Positions 19,457-28,111 of a stretch of DNA of 64,000 nt are shown here, in pieces. Below the pieces are notes generated by a model. It did no database searches. It was not told the DNA's origin and was given only the letters and a program-made list of their open reading frames with translations. The first letter of the stretch is position 1. Each line of letters starts with the position of its first letter. The stretch is from an uncultured Rhodocyclaceae bacterium. GTDB lineage: Bacteria; Pseudomonadota; Gammaproteobacteria; Burkholderiales; Rhodocyclaceae. Made by a program: the position numbers and the translations under genes. The stretch lies in assembly GCA_907163075.1 (NCBI GenBank), contig CAJQTY010000001.1, forward strand, positions 1,860,001-1,924,000. Reading direction: 5' to 3'.

Positions 19457-21639
19457 GCAGCAACGTCCCGGACAACGCGTCCATCGCATCGGCCATCCCG
19501 GAGAGCAAAGTGCGGATGCAAACTCTGCTGGAGGACTGGGTGGCCCGCGGCTGGTTACGTCCACTTGATGGGGCGTTTGCCAATTTCCTTTGGCGAGAGG
19601 TTCCCAATGCCCCGGCGTTTCTGATTCTTGCGGCGGCGCTGGCAAGTCACCAGCTCGGACGCGGACACGCCGCTCTCGATCTGGCCTCCACTCTCGACGA
19701 CCCTGCTTTCGCGCTTTCGCTCCCTCCCGAAGGTGCGTCCACCTCGGACATTGAAAATCCAGTTCGATTGCCCGGCGAGGTACTGGCCGGATTGACTCTG
19801 CAGCAATGGCAGGCCGCACTTCATCACCCTGTCCTGGTAGGGCATGGTCGCGGCGACACGCCGCTGGTTCTGGTCGGTTCGCGCCTGTATCTGCGCCGCT
19901 ATTGGCAATACGAACAGAACGTGCGCGCTGGAATCAATCAGCGCCTGCAAAGATCGGCCTCCTTGCAGACAGATTTGCCAGTTCTGCAATTACGTCAGAC
20001 TCTTGATGCGCTGTTCCCGCCATCATTCATTCCGGGACAAGCAACGGACTGGCAAAAACTGGCCTGCGCCCTCGCGTCGCGCAGTGGCTTCAGCATCATC
20101 ACCGGGGGTCCTGGCACGGGCAAGACAACGACCGTGGTCAAACTGCTCGCGTTACTGCAGGCCATGTCGCTCGCCGCGGCGCCTCAGGATGGACAGTCGA
20201 TACGCCCATTGCGTATTCGCCTGGCCGCGCCCACGGGCAAGGCCGCGGCTCGCTTGAATGAATCCATTGCAAGCGCGGTGGCCAAACTGCCTCTGGATGG
20301 TCTCATCCACGGTGATGCCGTTCGAGCGGCGATTCCTGCGAAAGTGACCACGCTGCATCGCCTCCTGGGCAGCCGTCCCGATACCCGACACTTCCGTCAC
20401 CAGGCAGGGAACCCTCTGGCCCTCGACGTGTTGGTGATAGACGAAGGATCGATGGTTGATCTGGAGATGATGGCAGCGGTGCTTGCGGCCTTGCCCGCCT
20501 CGGCACGGCTCATTCTTCTGGGCGACAAGGATCAGCTCGCGTCGGTGGAGGCTGGCGCGGTGCTGGGCGAACTTTGCCAGCAAGCGCAGGCGGGCCACTA
20601 CACTCCGAATACGTGCGACTGGCTGCACGCTGTGACGGGAGAGAGGATCGACATAGCGTTGGTCGACCGGGCCGGAACGTCACTCGACCAAGCGGTGGTG
20701 ATGCTCCGCCATAGCCATCGCTTTTCTGCCGACAGTGGCATAGGTCGACTGGCCGAGGCGGTCAACGCCGGTGACATCCCAGCAACAAGTGCCGTCTGGA
20801 AAGCGAATTGCGCGGACCTGGCCCTGTTGCCGCTAACGGGCCACGACGACACGCCATTCAAATCATTGGTGGTTGATGGACAAATAGCAGCTGCCCATGC
20901 TGAAAAAGCGCCCCAAGAGCCCGGAAACCTTCCCGCACGGCGCGGGTATCGTCACTACCTCGAAATCCTGCGGCAAAAACGTCCGGCGAGCAGTGATGGT
21001 CAGCTCGCATTCGACGCCTGGGCCCACGCGGTACTGCAGGCTCACGGCCAATTCCAGCTACTTAGCCCCTTACGGCGTGGGCCGTGGGGCGTGGACGGCC
21101 TTAACCAGCGCATTGCACATGTGCTTTGCGACGAGGGACTGATCCCGGCCAGTGAAGGCTGGTACCTGGGCCGCCCGGTACTGGTGACGCGCAACGACTA
21201 TGGCCTCGGGGTCATGAACGGTGACATCGGAATTACGCTTGCGCTGCCCGGTGCGGACCAGGAGACTTCGGATTTGCGCGTGGCTTTTCCTGCAGGGGAC
21301 GACAGCCAAGGCATCAAGTGGGTCTTGCCAAGCCGTCTGCAAGCCGTAGAAACAGTTTTCGCACTCACCGTCCACAAATCGCAGGGCTCGGAATTCACCC
21401 ATGTTGCAATGGTTCTGCCCGATGCGTTGAACCCAATTCTGACCCGCGAACTGATCTATACGGGGCTCACCCGCGCAAAGAACTGGCTCACGCTTGCCCA
21501 TGCCGGCAGCGTGAAAATCCTGGAGCAAGCGATAACCCGGCGCGTTCTGCGCATGAGCGGTTTGATCGCCGATGCAGCACCAGACAGTTCATGCCTCCCG
21601 GTGGACCGTACGCTGCCTGGGGCTACAGTCAAGCTATGA
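19453..21639 (+). CDS. recD: Exodeoxyribonuclease V alpha subunit RecD
   Basis: A 728-residue superfamily 1 helicase, close to the usual RecD length. Walker A is GGPGTGKTT (residues 218-226), followed by AAPTGKAAARL, LVIDEGSMVDLEMM (Walker B) and near the end FALTVHKSQGSEF and ELIYTGLTRAK. RecD is the fast 5'-3' motor of the RecBCD complex. The ATG overlaps the recB stop by 4 bp with AAGGAA just upstream. This completes the operon. There is no obvious terminator before the next gene, a DnaQ-like exonuclease on the same strand about 120 bp later, so read-through is possible. Confidence 0.96.
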   Translation: MSSNVPDNASIASAIPESKVRMQTLLEDWVARGWLRPLDGAFANFLWREVPNAPAFLILAAALASHQLGRGHAALDLASTLDDPAFALSLPPEGASTSDIENPVRLPGEVLAGLTLQQWQAALHHPVLVGHGRGDTPLVLVGSRLYLRRYWQYEQNVRAGINQRLQRSASLQTDLPVLQLRQTLDALFPPSFIPGQATDWQKLACALASRSGFSIITGGPGTGKTTTVVKLLALLQAMSLAAAPQDGQSIRPLRIRLAAPTGKAAARLNESIASAVAKLPLDGLIHGDAVRAAIPAKVTTLHRLLGSRPDTRHFRHQAGNPLALDVLVIDEGSMVDLEMMAAVLAALPASARLILLGDKDQLASVEAGAVLGELCQQAQAGHYTPNTCDWLHAVTGERIDIALVDRAGTSLDQAVVMLRHSHRFSADSGIGRLAEAVNAGDIPATSAVWKANCADLALLPLTGHDDTPFKSLVVDGQIAAAHAEKAPQEPGNLPARRGYRHYLEILRQKRPASSDGQLAFDAWAHAVLQAHGQFQLLSPLRRGPWGVDGLNQRIAHVLCDEGLIPASEGWYLGRPVLVTRNDYGLGVMNGDIGITLALPGADQETSDLRVAFPAGDDSQGIKWVLPSRLQAVETVFALTVHKSQGSEFTHVAMVLPDALNPILTRELIYTGLTRAKNWLTLAHAGSVKILEQAITRRVLRMSGLIADAAPDSSCLPVDRTLPGATVKL

Positions 21640-21756
21640 TCCGTCTGGCCAGCAGGTCATCAATTGATCGACCGACCTCTGGCGAGAAACCATGTGCGGC
21701 CGGCTAACTCGGTTCGCCTGACCGCTATGGCGTCATCAACGATCGGACAAGAGTCC

Positions 21757-22698
21757 ATGAAACAAATCGACTTCGACCATGAACCGAGTGCCGAACAAGT
21801 TGCACGGGTCAGTGAATGGCTGGCCCGAGGAGGCTATCGCGTCATTCGACCTCTGGAGCTCCGCAACGTCTACAGTGATGCTCAGCTCCCCGAAAAGCTG
21901 ATCACGGTAGCAATTCTCGATACCGAAACGACCGGCACCAACCCTGCGCGAGACAAGATCATCGAGCTTGGCATGGTCCTGGTTGAGGTGTGCCCCCAAA
22001 CTGGACAAGCCTATCGCGTGGTCCAGGTATTCGATGAACTCGAGGATCCTGGTATGCCGATTCCGGAAGAGTCGACCCGGATTCATCATATCTCTGATGA
22101 CATGGTCTCAGGCAAGCGTATCAGCGACGCCGAGGTTGAATCACTGATCGCCAATGTGGCACTGGTGGTCGCGCACAACGCCGGGTTCGACCGAGTGTTT
22201 GTGGAAGACCGATTTCCGTTCTTCGCCTCGAAGGCGTGGGCGTGTTCCTGGGCTCAGATTCCATGGTCAGACGAAGGCATCGGAAGCTCCAAGCTGGAGT
22301 TTCTGGCGTACTTCTACGGGTTCCATTTTGCCGGGCACCGGGCGGTCAACGACTGCCAGGCGCTTCTTGAAGTGCTGCAACAGCCGCTTCCCGCTTCCGG
22401 CACAAAGGCCATGCAGGCTTTGCTGAAAAATGCCCGGTCGCCCGAGCTCAAGGTTTCCGCGATCGGTTCGCCCTTTGAATCAAAAGACGCCCTCAAGGAA
22501 CGTGGCTATCGCTGGAATGCTGAACGGAAGATCTGGGCAAAGAGCATTCCGAAGCACCAACTTGAGGACGAGGCGGCATGGCTAAAAGAGACGGTTTATG
22601 GTCGAAAGCCCTTCCGGCTTGAACTGGAAAGGGTCACGTTCATGAATCGGTTTTCCAGTCGACCGGGCACGATTGAAGTCGTGGAGTATGGCGAATGA
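21757..22698 (+). CDS. DnaQ-like DEDDh 3'-5' exonuclease
   Basis: A 313-residue protein with a DEDDh exonuclease domain: VAILDTETTGTNP (D55, E57), VVAHNAGFDR, and GHRAVNDC near residue 200 supplying the last His and Asp. After this domain comes a C-terminal module with KDALKERGYRWNAERKIWAKSI, a small fold often appended to phage and plasmid exonucleases of this group. It resembles the proofreading subunit of DNA polymerase III but has an extra ~50-residue N-terminal segment and this C-terminal module, so it is probably not dnaQ itself. I chose the ATG at 21757, with AAGAG upstream, over in-frame starts at 21664 and 21727. Lying directly behind recCBD, it may work with that system, but this is only positional. 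Confidence 0.85.
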   Translation: MKQIDFDHEPSAEQVARVSEWLARGGYRVIRPLELRNVYSDAQLPEKLITVAILDTETTGTNPARDKIIELGMVLVEVCPQTGQAYRVVQVFDELEDPGMPIPEESTRIHHISDDMVSGKRISDAEVESLIANVALVVAHNAGFDRVFVEDRFPFFASKAWACSWAQIPWSDEGIGSSKLEFLAYFYGFHFAGHRAVNDCQALLEVLQQPLPASGTKAMQALLKNARSPELKVSAIGSPFESKDALKERGYRWNAERKIWAKSIPKHQLEDEAAWLKETVYGRKPFRLELERVTFMNRFSSRPGTIEVVEYGE

Positions 22699-22927
22699 TT
22701 GCGCAAATCGCCGCTTGCTCCGCAAGACTCCGTGCTCGCCGTTCGCAGGTACGTCTCGGTTAGCGCCATCGCGGTTTACGTTGCGGTTTGCCCAATTGAA
22801 AGCCGGCCAACCGACCTGCTGATACGAGCACGTCAGTACGGGTGCATGGCGGCGACAAAAATGAAACCAAATCGGTGTTTCACCGGGACGGCTGGCGGAG
22901 CACCGCTGGTCATGCGGCTGTCAAAGT

Positions 22928-23185
22928 TTAGCCAGCCTCAGATTCGCACTTCTTCACGAAAGAGGACTTGGCAGCACCAGACAATTTCTTGCCACTTTCA
23001 CTGACGGCTTTGCTTTCACACGTTACCTTGATATCAGCCTGGCATTTCTTGATGGTCGACGTCTTGGCCGCGCCAGCAAGAGGCTTTCCGTCTTTGCTTA
23101 CGGCTTTGGCCTCGCAGGAAGCCGATGTCTGGGCGAAGACGGTGGTCGCGAACAACGCGAAGATGAGTGCGGCAACAGTTTTCAT
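22928..23185 (-). CDS. Small exported protein with two PsiF-type repeats
   Basis: An 85-residue protein with a clear signal peptide (MKTVAALIFALFATTVFA, cleavage probably before QTSA). The mature part holds two similar repeats, each with paired Cys: CEAKAVSKDGKPLAGAAKTS and CESKAVSESGKKLSGAAKSS. This arrangement matches the PsiF family of small periplasmic proteins, named from a phosphate-starvation-induced E. coli gene; function is unknown. The four cysteines could form disulphides in the periplasm. It stands alone between the exonuclease gene (convergent) and the FrnE-like gene. An AAGGAG ribosome binding site precedes the ATG. Confidence 0.75.
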   Translation of the reverse strand: MKTVAALIFALFATTVFAQTSASCEAKAVSKDGKPLAGAAKTSTIKKCQADIKVTCESKAVSESGKKLSGAAKSSFVKKCESEAG

Positions 23186-23261
23186 AATGGACTCCTTTGA
23201 GGTGGCAGGGGGAAATAAAGCTTAGCGGAAATACTCCGAAGGCCTAAATAGAGCCCAAATC

Positions 23262-23933
23262 TCAGTTTTCCGCTTTGCCCGATGCAATATGTTGGAGCGC
23301 ATGCTCGAAGACCTCAACCGGTTGGCCACCCGAAATCAGGTGCCTGTCGTTGATGATGACCGCAGGGACCGAATGGATTCCAGCATCCTGGTAAAAACGC
23401 TCTCGCTCACGTACCTGATCCGCGTACTCGTTACCGGCAAGGATCTCGCGTGCGCGATCAACGTCCAGACCGACCTTGTCAACCACTCGTAGCAGGACTT
23501 CATGCGACGCGGGATTATCGCCATGAGTAAAATAGGCCTCAAGTAGCGCTTCTTTGAGCGCTCGTTGCAAAGCTGGCGGCTGCGTCGTTGCCAAGCCCGC
23601 CCAGTGCAGCAGGCGATGCGCATCGAAGGTGTTGTAGATTCGAGTCACCCCCTCCGCACGGAATACGAACCCGAGTCCCTCCCCACGCGAACGGATCGCC
23701 TCACGGGCCAAGGCCTGCTGCTCCGGCGTGGAACCGTACTTTTGAGTCAGATGCTCGGTGATATCCTGACCTTCCGGCGGCATACCGGGATTGAGTTCAA
23801 AAGGCTGGAAATGCATGTCGACTGTCACATCGTCGGCTAGGCGTTGCAGCGCCTTTTCTAACGCGCTCAAGCCGATCGCGCACCAAGGACAAGAGACGTC
23901 AGAAACAAAGTCGATTTTGAGAGCGGTCGCCAT
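23262..23933 (-). CDS. DsbA/FrnE-family thiol oxidoreductase
   Basis: A 223-residue protein of the DsbA-like thioredoxin fold, FrnE subgroup. The active site is SCPWC (C15 and C18) right after the first beta strand. The pattern FQPFELNPGMPPEG, then RIYNTFDAHRLLHWA, then GIHSVPAVIINDRHLISGGQP with the cis-proline loop, is diagnostic for this family. There is no signal peptide, so it acts in the cytoplasm. Members catalyse disulphide or polyketide-type oxidoreductions, and some are linked to stress resistance. I use the ATG at 23933; a longer frame reaches 24203, but the extra 90 residues are not family-like. Confidence 0.88.
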   Translation of the reverse strand: MATALKIDFVSDVSCPWCAIGLSALEKALQRLADDVTVDMHFQPFELNPGMPPEGQDITEHLTQKYGSTPEQQALAREAIRSRGEGLGFVFRAEGVTRIYNTFDAHRLLHWAGLATTQPPALQRALKEALLEAYFTHGDNPASHEVLLRVVDKVGLDVDRAREILAGNEYADQVRERERFYQDAGIHSVPAVIINDRHLISGGQPVEVFEHALQHIASGKAEN

Positions 23934-24217
23934 GGTGCGATTATCCTTTGTTGAGCGGCTATAGAAGATCGGTCGATTTTTGGCAGCCGGGAAATCGGTA
24001 TGCAATCTGATTTTCAGCCAAATTTTGAGTTCTGCGCCAAATGCCTTGGCTGTTTCTGAGACAGCTTTAATGCCCCGGCGTTCGGGCGGATGCGACGGTA
24101 GTGGTTCGGGAAAACGACGGGGCGGGATTTTGGGTCTGTTTTGTGACTTTGTTGGTGTGGCGCTTGAACGGCGTCGTGCAAAATACTTGGCTCGCTCGCA
24201 CAACTAGGGAATTGATT

Positions 24218-24520
24218 GTGGCAACAGTCACCAAAGCGGATCTGGCGGTCCTGATAAATGAGCGGGTTGGGCTGAGCCGGCAGGAGTCCAGAGAAATGGT
24301 CGATGCCATCTTCGATGTGATGCGCAGCGCGTTGGTTGGTGGTAATGGAGTAAAGCTGTCGGGATTCGGAAGTTTTGAGTTGCGTGACAAGCGCGAGCGT
24401 CCGGGACGCAATCCGAAGACGGGCGAAGTCGTGCCGATCACGGCACGGCGGGTCGTCGCGTTTAATGCTACACGGCGTCTCAGGGATATCGTTGATGCAG
24501 CCCACGGCTTGCCAGGATAG
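24218..24520 (+). CDS. ihfA: Integration host factor subunit alpha / HU-family protein
   Basis: A 100-residue DNA-bending protein. It has the HU/IHF core: TKADLAVLINERVGLSRQE, then VKLSGFGSFELRDK and the beta-arm RPGRNPKTGE followed by ITARRVVAFNAT. The arm with the conserved proline and the SGFGSFE strand favour IHF alpha over HU. IHF bends DNA sharply at specific sites for replication, transcription and recombination. The start is GTG at 24218 with AGGGA seven bases upstream; a TTG two codons earlier is possible. In many proteobacteria ihfA follows pheT, but here it is alone, so this may be an extra copy. Confidence 0.85.
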   Translation: MATVTKADLAVLINERVGLSRQESREMVDAIFDVMRSALVGGNGVKLSGFGSFELRDKRERPGRNPKTGEVVPITARRVVAFNATRRLRDIVDAAHGLPG

Positions 24521-24621
24521 CCCTGGCCTGCTTTGCTCCGTCTGCCTGAAATCTGGCCTGCACAACGGCCTAGACCAGTAAGATGATCATGTCGTGAGTC
24601 TACTCGCTGGTTTTCAGCCTT

Positions 24622-24647
24622 CGCCCACCGATTTTTGGCGGGTTTTT
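24622..24647 (+). terminator. Possible Rho-independent terminator after ihfA
   Basis: A short imperfect hairpin with arms cgccca and ttggcg is followed by ggtttttc. It lies about 100 bp after ihfA. The stem is short with one mismatch, so the call is weak. Confidence 0.3.
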
Positions 24648-24702
24648 CATTTTTGCGGCCTGCCATGAAGTCACGGTAAGCGGGCTTTTAAGGCAGGTTT
24701 TT

Positions 24703-24873
24703 GTGTACCGAGTAGTAATAAAGCGCCGAGATCATCGCGACAGCTGGATTGTGGAGAACGGACCCTGGCTTAGATCCGAAGACGACGCCAATCATTGGGC
24801 GATGGTCTTCAAGAAAATTGGCTATGTCGTTCAGGTGGAAAACATGCGAGGTGAACTTTCCGTGTTCGCATAG
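24703..24873 (+). CDS. Small hypothetical protein (56 aa)
   Basis: A 56-residue frame starting with GTG, with AAGGCAGG about six bases upstream. The product begins MYRVVIKRRDHRDSWIVENGPW and contains EDDANHWAMVFKKIGYVVQVE. The alternation of charged and hydrophobic residues, with three Trp, looks like a real small alpha/beta protein. It ends three bases before the end of a convergent broken gene. I do not recognise a family. Confidence 0.5.
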   Translation: MYRVVIKRRDHRDSWIVENGPWLRSEDDANHWAMVFKKIGYVVQVENMRGELSVFA

Positions 24874-24876
24874 ATT

Positions 24877-25089
24877 TCAATCGTAGCAATCGGCGCGATG
24901 GAGGTTCTTTCGTTGACCGCTACCTTTCTTACGCTTGGGAATTTTGATGTCGTCCCGGTCGTTCTCGTGCCGCCAGGCAATGAAGCCACCCATCGGTTTG
25001 CCCTGGGCCATCGCCGCCTCGTACTCAACGAGAAAATCGGCCTAGTCCTGGTTCAGTTGCTGCTGTTTTTCCCGGTCTTCTTGTGTCAT
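24877..25089 (-). pseudogene. Small gene with an internal amber stop
   Basis: Read from ATG at 25089, the frame gives MTQEDREKQQQLNQD, an amber codon (TAG at 25044-25042), and then continues without a break as ADFLVEYEAAMAQGKPMGG, FIAWRHENDRDDIKIPKRKKG to a stop. The part after the amber codon looks strongly protein-like. A TGG (Trp) to TAG change would explain it. This could be a recent nonsense mutation, or the second part could be translated from an internal start. It follows the gene at 25097-25405 with a 7-bp gap. The family is unknown to me. Confidence 0.55.
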
Positions 25090-25096
25090 CGCGCAA

Positions 25097-25405
25097 CTAG
25101 CCTTGGTTCGTCTGTTTCAGAATCGCCGACGGAGCGTTTCTGCTTGGCGCGCGGCGTACCGGGTTCGACGATTTTGAGTGTGCTGACAGAATACTCACGA
25201 CGCGTCTGAATTCTGGCTTCACGGGCAGCGCATCGACGGTCGTTTGCGGGATAGGATCTGTCGACGCTCGTTGGATCTCTTTATACGCGCTGATCTCAAT
25301 GAGCAACTGATCGAGATGCGGCGTGCTTTTCAAGGACAGATCATTTGCCATCTCGGACGCTTCCCGATTCGGGGATTCGAGGGTTTCTGGACGTACTTTA
25401 GACAT
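25097..25405 (-). CDS. Hypothetical protein upstream of the amber-stop gene
   Basis: A 102-residue open frame starting at ATG 25405. The first two thirds (SKVRPETLESPNREASEMAND, LDQLLIEISAYKEIQ) look protein-like. The tail is basic and Ser/Pro rich. No domain is recognised. It lies 7 bp upstream of the broken small gene on the same strand, suggesting a two-gene unit. It could still be a chance frame. Confidence 0.4.
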   Translation of the reverse strand: MSKVRPETLESPNREASEMANDLSLKSTPHLDQLLIEISAYKEIQRASTDPIPQTTVDALPVKPEFRRVVSILSAHSKSSNPVRRAPSRNAPSAILKQTNQG

Positions 25406-25670
25406 AGTAACGGCGCGGCTGAATTGCGTAGGAGGACCCTACCAAGATCACGGTTTCGAGTCTGTTGCATTTGTGTATTCGGTTGTGATCGCGCAGCGGT
25501 TCGTTGGTCGCCAAATGACTCGGCATGACATCGGAATGAAATCGGTGTTACATCACGCTACACAACCCTGGCAGAGTCACAACAGACCGCGCCCGACGTA
25601 GCGATTATCATCGCTCTCGTCAGATGGGGTTTCAGGTCCATCACCAATCATGCTATTCGGAGACGCTCTA

Positions 25671-26045
25671 ATGATCAGCACCTTGGTAAATTTGCTCGGT
25701 AGCTTTTACGAATCCAGGGATTTCGCCAAGGTGGAAACCCTCGCCAACCGCATTCAGGTGGCAGTTCCCGGCGACCAGGTCTCCCTGAAATTTCTTGGCC
25801 TGGCCTACTACCGTACTGGACGAATCAAGGATGCTATGCATCTCTTTGAACGAGTTCAGGGCAAGCAGAAGGTCGCCGAAGGAATTACACCAGAAAGTCT
25901 GGAAACGGTCGATTCCGCAGTCGTCGCGGTTTCGCAGGAAGCTAAGCGCCGTGTTCCTTATTTGGCGCAAGCGTGGCGTGACCTCGGGAACGTCTTGCTG
26001 AAATCGAAGGCGCCACAGGCGTTTGATAGTGCGTGCATGGCTTAG
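25671..26045 (+). CDS. TPR-like protein
   Basis: A 124-residue helical protein with tetratricopeptide-like character: NLLGSFYESRDFAKVETLANR, then SLKFLGLAYYRTGRIKDAMHLFERV, and a last partial repeat AQAWRDLGNVLLKSKAPQAFDSAC. TPR arrays mediate protein-protein contacts. The start at ATG 25671 has GGAG eight bases upstream; an in-frame ATG at 25650 lacks this. No signal peptide. Nothing around it shows a partner, and the next gene is convergent. Confidence 0.6.
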   Translation: MISTLVNLLGSFYESRDFAKVETLANRIQVAVPGDQVSLKFLGLAYYRTGRIKDAMHLFERVQGKQKVAEGITPESLETVDSAVVAVSQEAKRRVPYLAQAWRDLGNVLLKSKAPQAFDSACMA

Positions 26046-26087
26046 CGGCAGAACGCGGCCGGTGTTGGTACGGACTCGGGTCAAGGT

Positions 26088-26450
26088 TTAGTGGAGAGTC
26101 TCTCCGTCGCTCTCCGATGCGCCAACCAGCCCGGCAACAATCAGATCACCCTCAAGGGCGAAGAGCACCGCGACGTCCTCGCCACGATCTGATCGAACCA
26201 GGTTCCTGGCTTCGTCGTAGGACCTAAACCGATACGCCAACTGAGGACCAGGCACGTAGGCGCGTGTCGTCTGACCAAGTGAGTCGTTTGTCTCGTGCAG
26301 ATATTCGTCGTCTCGGTGTATCAAGAAACCGCAGAACGTTGCCTCAGCAGGGAGTTCGAGCATCTCTCTAAGACTCTCGACGTGCTGGTCCTGAGCTTCG
26401 GCGGTCGTTGAGACGGCTGGATCGTACGGGAAGGGAGTAGTCTGGCCCAT
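26088..26450 (-). CDS. Hypothetical protein (120 aa)
   Basis: A 120-residue soluble, acidic protein starting MGQTTPFPYDPAVS. The central part reads FCGFLIHRDDEYLHETND, then YRFRSYDEARNLV and DVAVLFALEGDLIVAGLVG, which looks like a genuine alpha/beta domain. I do not recognise the family. The chosen ATG is at 26450; the frame runs on to 26537 but the added residues look random. The ribosome binding site is weak. It is convergent with the TPR-like gene. Confidence 0.5.
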   Translation of the reverse strand: MGQTTPFPYDPAVSTTAEAQDQHVESLREMLELPAEATFCGFLIHRDDEYLHETNDSLGQTTRAYVPGPQLAYRFRSYDEARNLVRSDRGEDVAVLFALEGDLIVAGLVGASESDGETLH

Positions 26451-27075
26451 GATTCGCTGTTGTGGTGAGTGTCTGTGCAACGTTTGAGCTTCATCCTGCG
26501 AGGCAGAATCGACAATCGGCGCCTCTGGGAAATACAAGCCAGATCCGCCGAAAGAACGATCGCTCCGGCTGCGTCAGGTGTGGGGGCATTCTACCAAATA
26601 CCTTGCAGACAACGGCGCCGCTTGTCGCCCATTGCCTCTAGCTGCTGGTGGGCATTACGCCGATGTTGCCCCCACGCTTACCACAGCACAACAAAAGCCA
26701 GCGCTCCTTTGCTGGTGATGACTGCTGGAAATCTCGCTAAATGTGTGCGGACGATTCTTGGGGCGATGCCATTGCGAATCCGTCACCCGAATCGGCTTTA
26801 CTAGCGGTGCATGGCTAGATTATCGATGGCGTCACGGAGTGCAGACATTCGCAATGTCGACGGGGAACGCATTCGGCACTTGACCGCTACATCGTGGCGA
26901 CTGTGCCCTCGTGGCGTCACGCAACACAGCCTCCCTTGGAGGTGCCTAGTGTATCCGTGATCAATCCATGGGAAGTCGCCGAGACCAAAATCGAAGCGAG
27001 GAACCTGACCGTAGGGCTTCCCACAATCAAGGACTTTGATGATTCCATGGATTTGGACCGGAGATCCGATACAGG
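26451..27075. other. Gap of 0.6 kb with no supported gene
   Basis: Only short frames without motifs occur here on either strand. No hairpin, tRNA or repeat was seen. The stretch separates the hypothetical gene from the 3' end of the Mrr-type operon. Confidence 0.5.
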
Positions 27076-28071
27076 TCAGACGGCACGTCGCATGCCAAGC
27101 CTTTGACGACATTTCGGGTAGTCCGGACAACCCCAAAAGTCGGGTCGCCCGGCCTTGCCAGCAACGCTTCTCATCTTGATTCCGCAGCTTGGGCAGGTTG
27201 GCGTGGTGTAGTCACCTTCAGTAGCAAAGGTCAGTAACTCATTTTGACTTTCGGCTGGCAAGCGCTGAAGCATCATTAGCAGCATCTGGCCGTCGATCAG
27301 TGTGATCCGATTGCTTTTCGCCACGTCCTTTGCATCATCCGAGAATCGGCCGCTGGTCATGAAGAAAGCCTTTTCTATCTTCTCGTGCGTCATGGCGCCG
27401 AGCAACTCGCGAACCGGCTGCACCCCGACGTAGCGGGCCCCCCACGCCTTGCACTGAACGATCGACGTAGCGATCCCAGAGTCGTCCTGGTAAAGCCGTA
27501 CATCTATCCCACCGTCCGGACCCAACGGTGTCGTCGCACTACGAATACCCTTACAGGCATAGAATTTCTGACAAAGATCTTCGAATCGCTTCCATTCAAT
27601 CTCGCGAATCAGCTCAAGCGACCACGCAGCGGGTTTTTCCAGGGTCCTGATCGTCGGCTCGATTCGCCTATCCATCACCCTCAGTGGTTCGCCAAGTACG
27701 CCACGGATTCCGGCCTCTTTTGGAGCTCCTGTTGGCCGTTCCCATTCGGGTCGGAGATCACGATGGACCCGTGCGAGTGCATTTGCCACCGCCCGGGGAT
27801 GTGAAGAGTTGGCCACTGTTGCCTTCGAAGCCACCATCCTCTGGGCGGCGTACGCGAACGCGCCGATTAGCAGAAGAACCCCACCAAACAGCCAGGACAT
27901 GGCGGACAAAGCGCCGGACATGGCCTTCAGGACAATGTTGGACGCCCACATCGCAGGGAGTACCCACTTAATCCCGACAAATACGACGACTCCAAGGATC
28001 ACGCTGACTTGCCAGGGCAAACTCATCAAGACGTCTACGCCGGACTCGGACTTATTCGATCTGCGCGCCAT
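27076..28071 (-). CDS. Membrane-anchored Mrr-type nuclease with zinc ribbon
   Basis: A 331-residue protein with three parts. Two membrane segments lie near residues 20-42 and 56-76. A Mrr-cat/restriction-endonuclease-like domain (about 155-270) has WKRFEDLCQKFY, then GPDGGIDVRLY with the catalytic Asp (D190) and IVQCKAW giving the Q-x-K (Q206, K208). The C-terminus carries a topoisomerase-type zinc ribbon, CPSC (C293, C296) and C315/C321. Mrr-like nucleases cut modified or foreign DNA; a membrane anchor plus zinc ribbon is a recurring architecture whose targets are poorly known. It is the last gene of a four-gene operon. In-frame ATGs at 28083 and 28122 are alternatives; the last would overlap the upstream gene. 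Confidence 0.8.
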   Translation of the reverse strand: MARRSNKSESGVDVLMSLPWQVSVILGVVVFVGIKWVLPAMWASNIVLKAMSGALSAMSWLFGGVLLLIGAFAYAAQRMVASKATVANSSHPRAVANALARVHRDLRPEWERPTGAPKEAGIRGVLGEPLRVMDRRIEPTIRTLEKPAAWSLELIREIEWKRFEDLCQKFYACKGIRSATTPLGPDGGIDVRLYQDDSGIATSIVQCKAWGARYVGVQPVRELLGAMTHEKIEKAFFMTSGRFSDDAKDVAKSNRITLIDGQMLLMMLQRLPAESQNELLTFATEGDYTTPTCPSCGIKMRSVAGKAGRPDFWGCPDYPKCRQRLGMRRAV

Positions 28072-28111
28072 GGTGTAATCCATCTTCCTATTCGTGCGAC
28101 ATTGTATCGTT

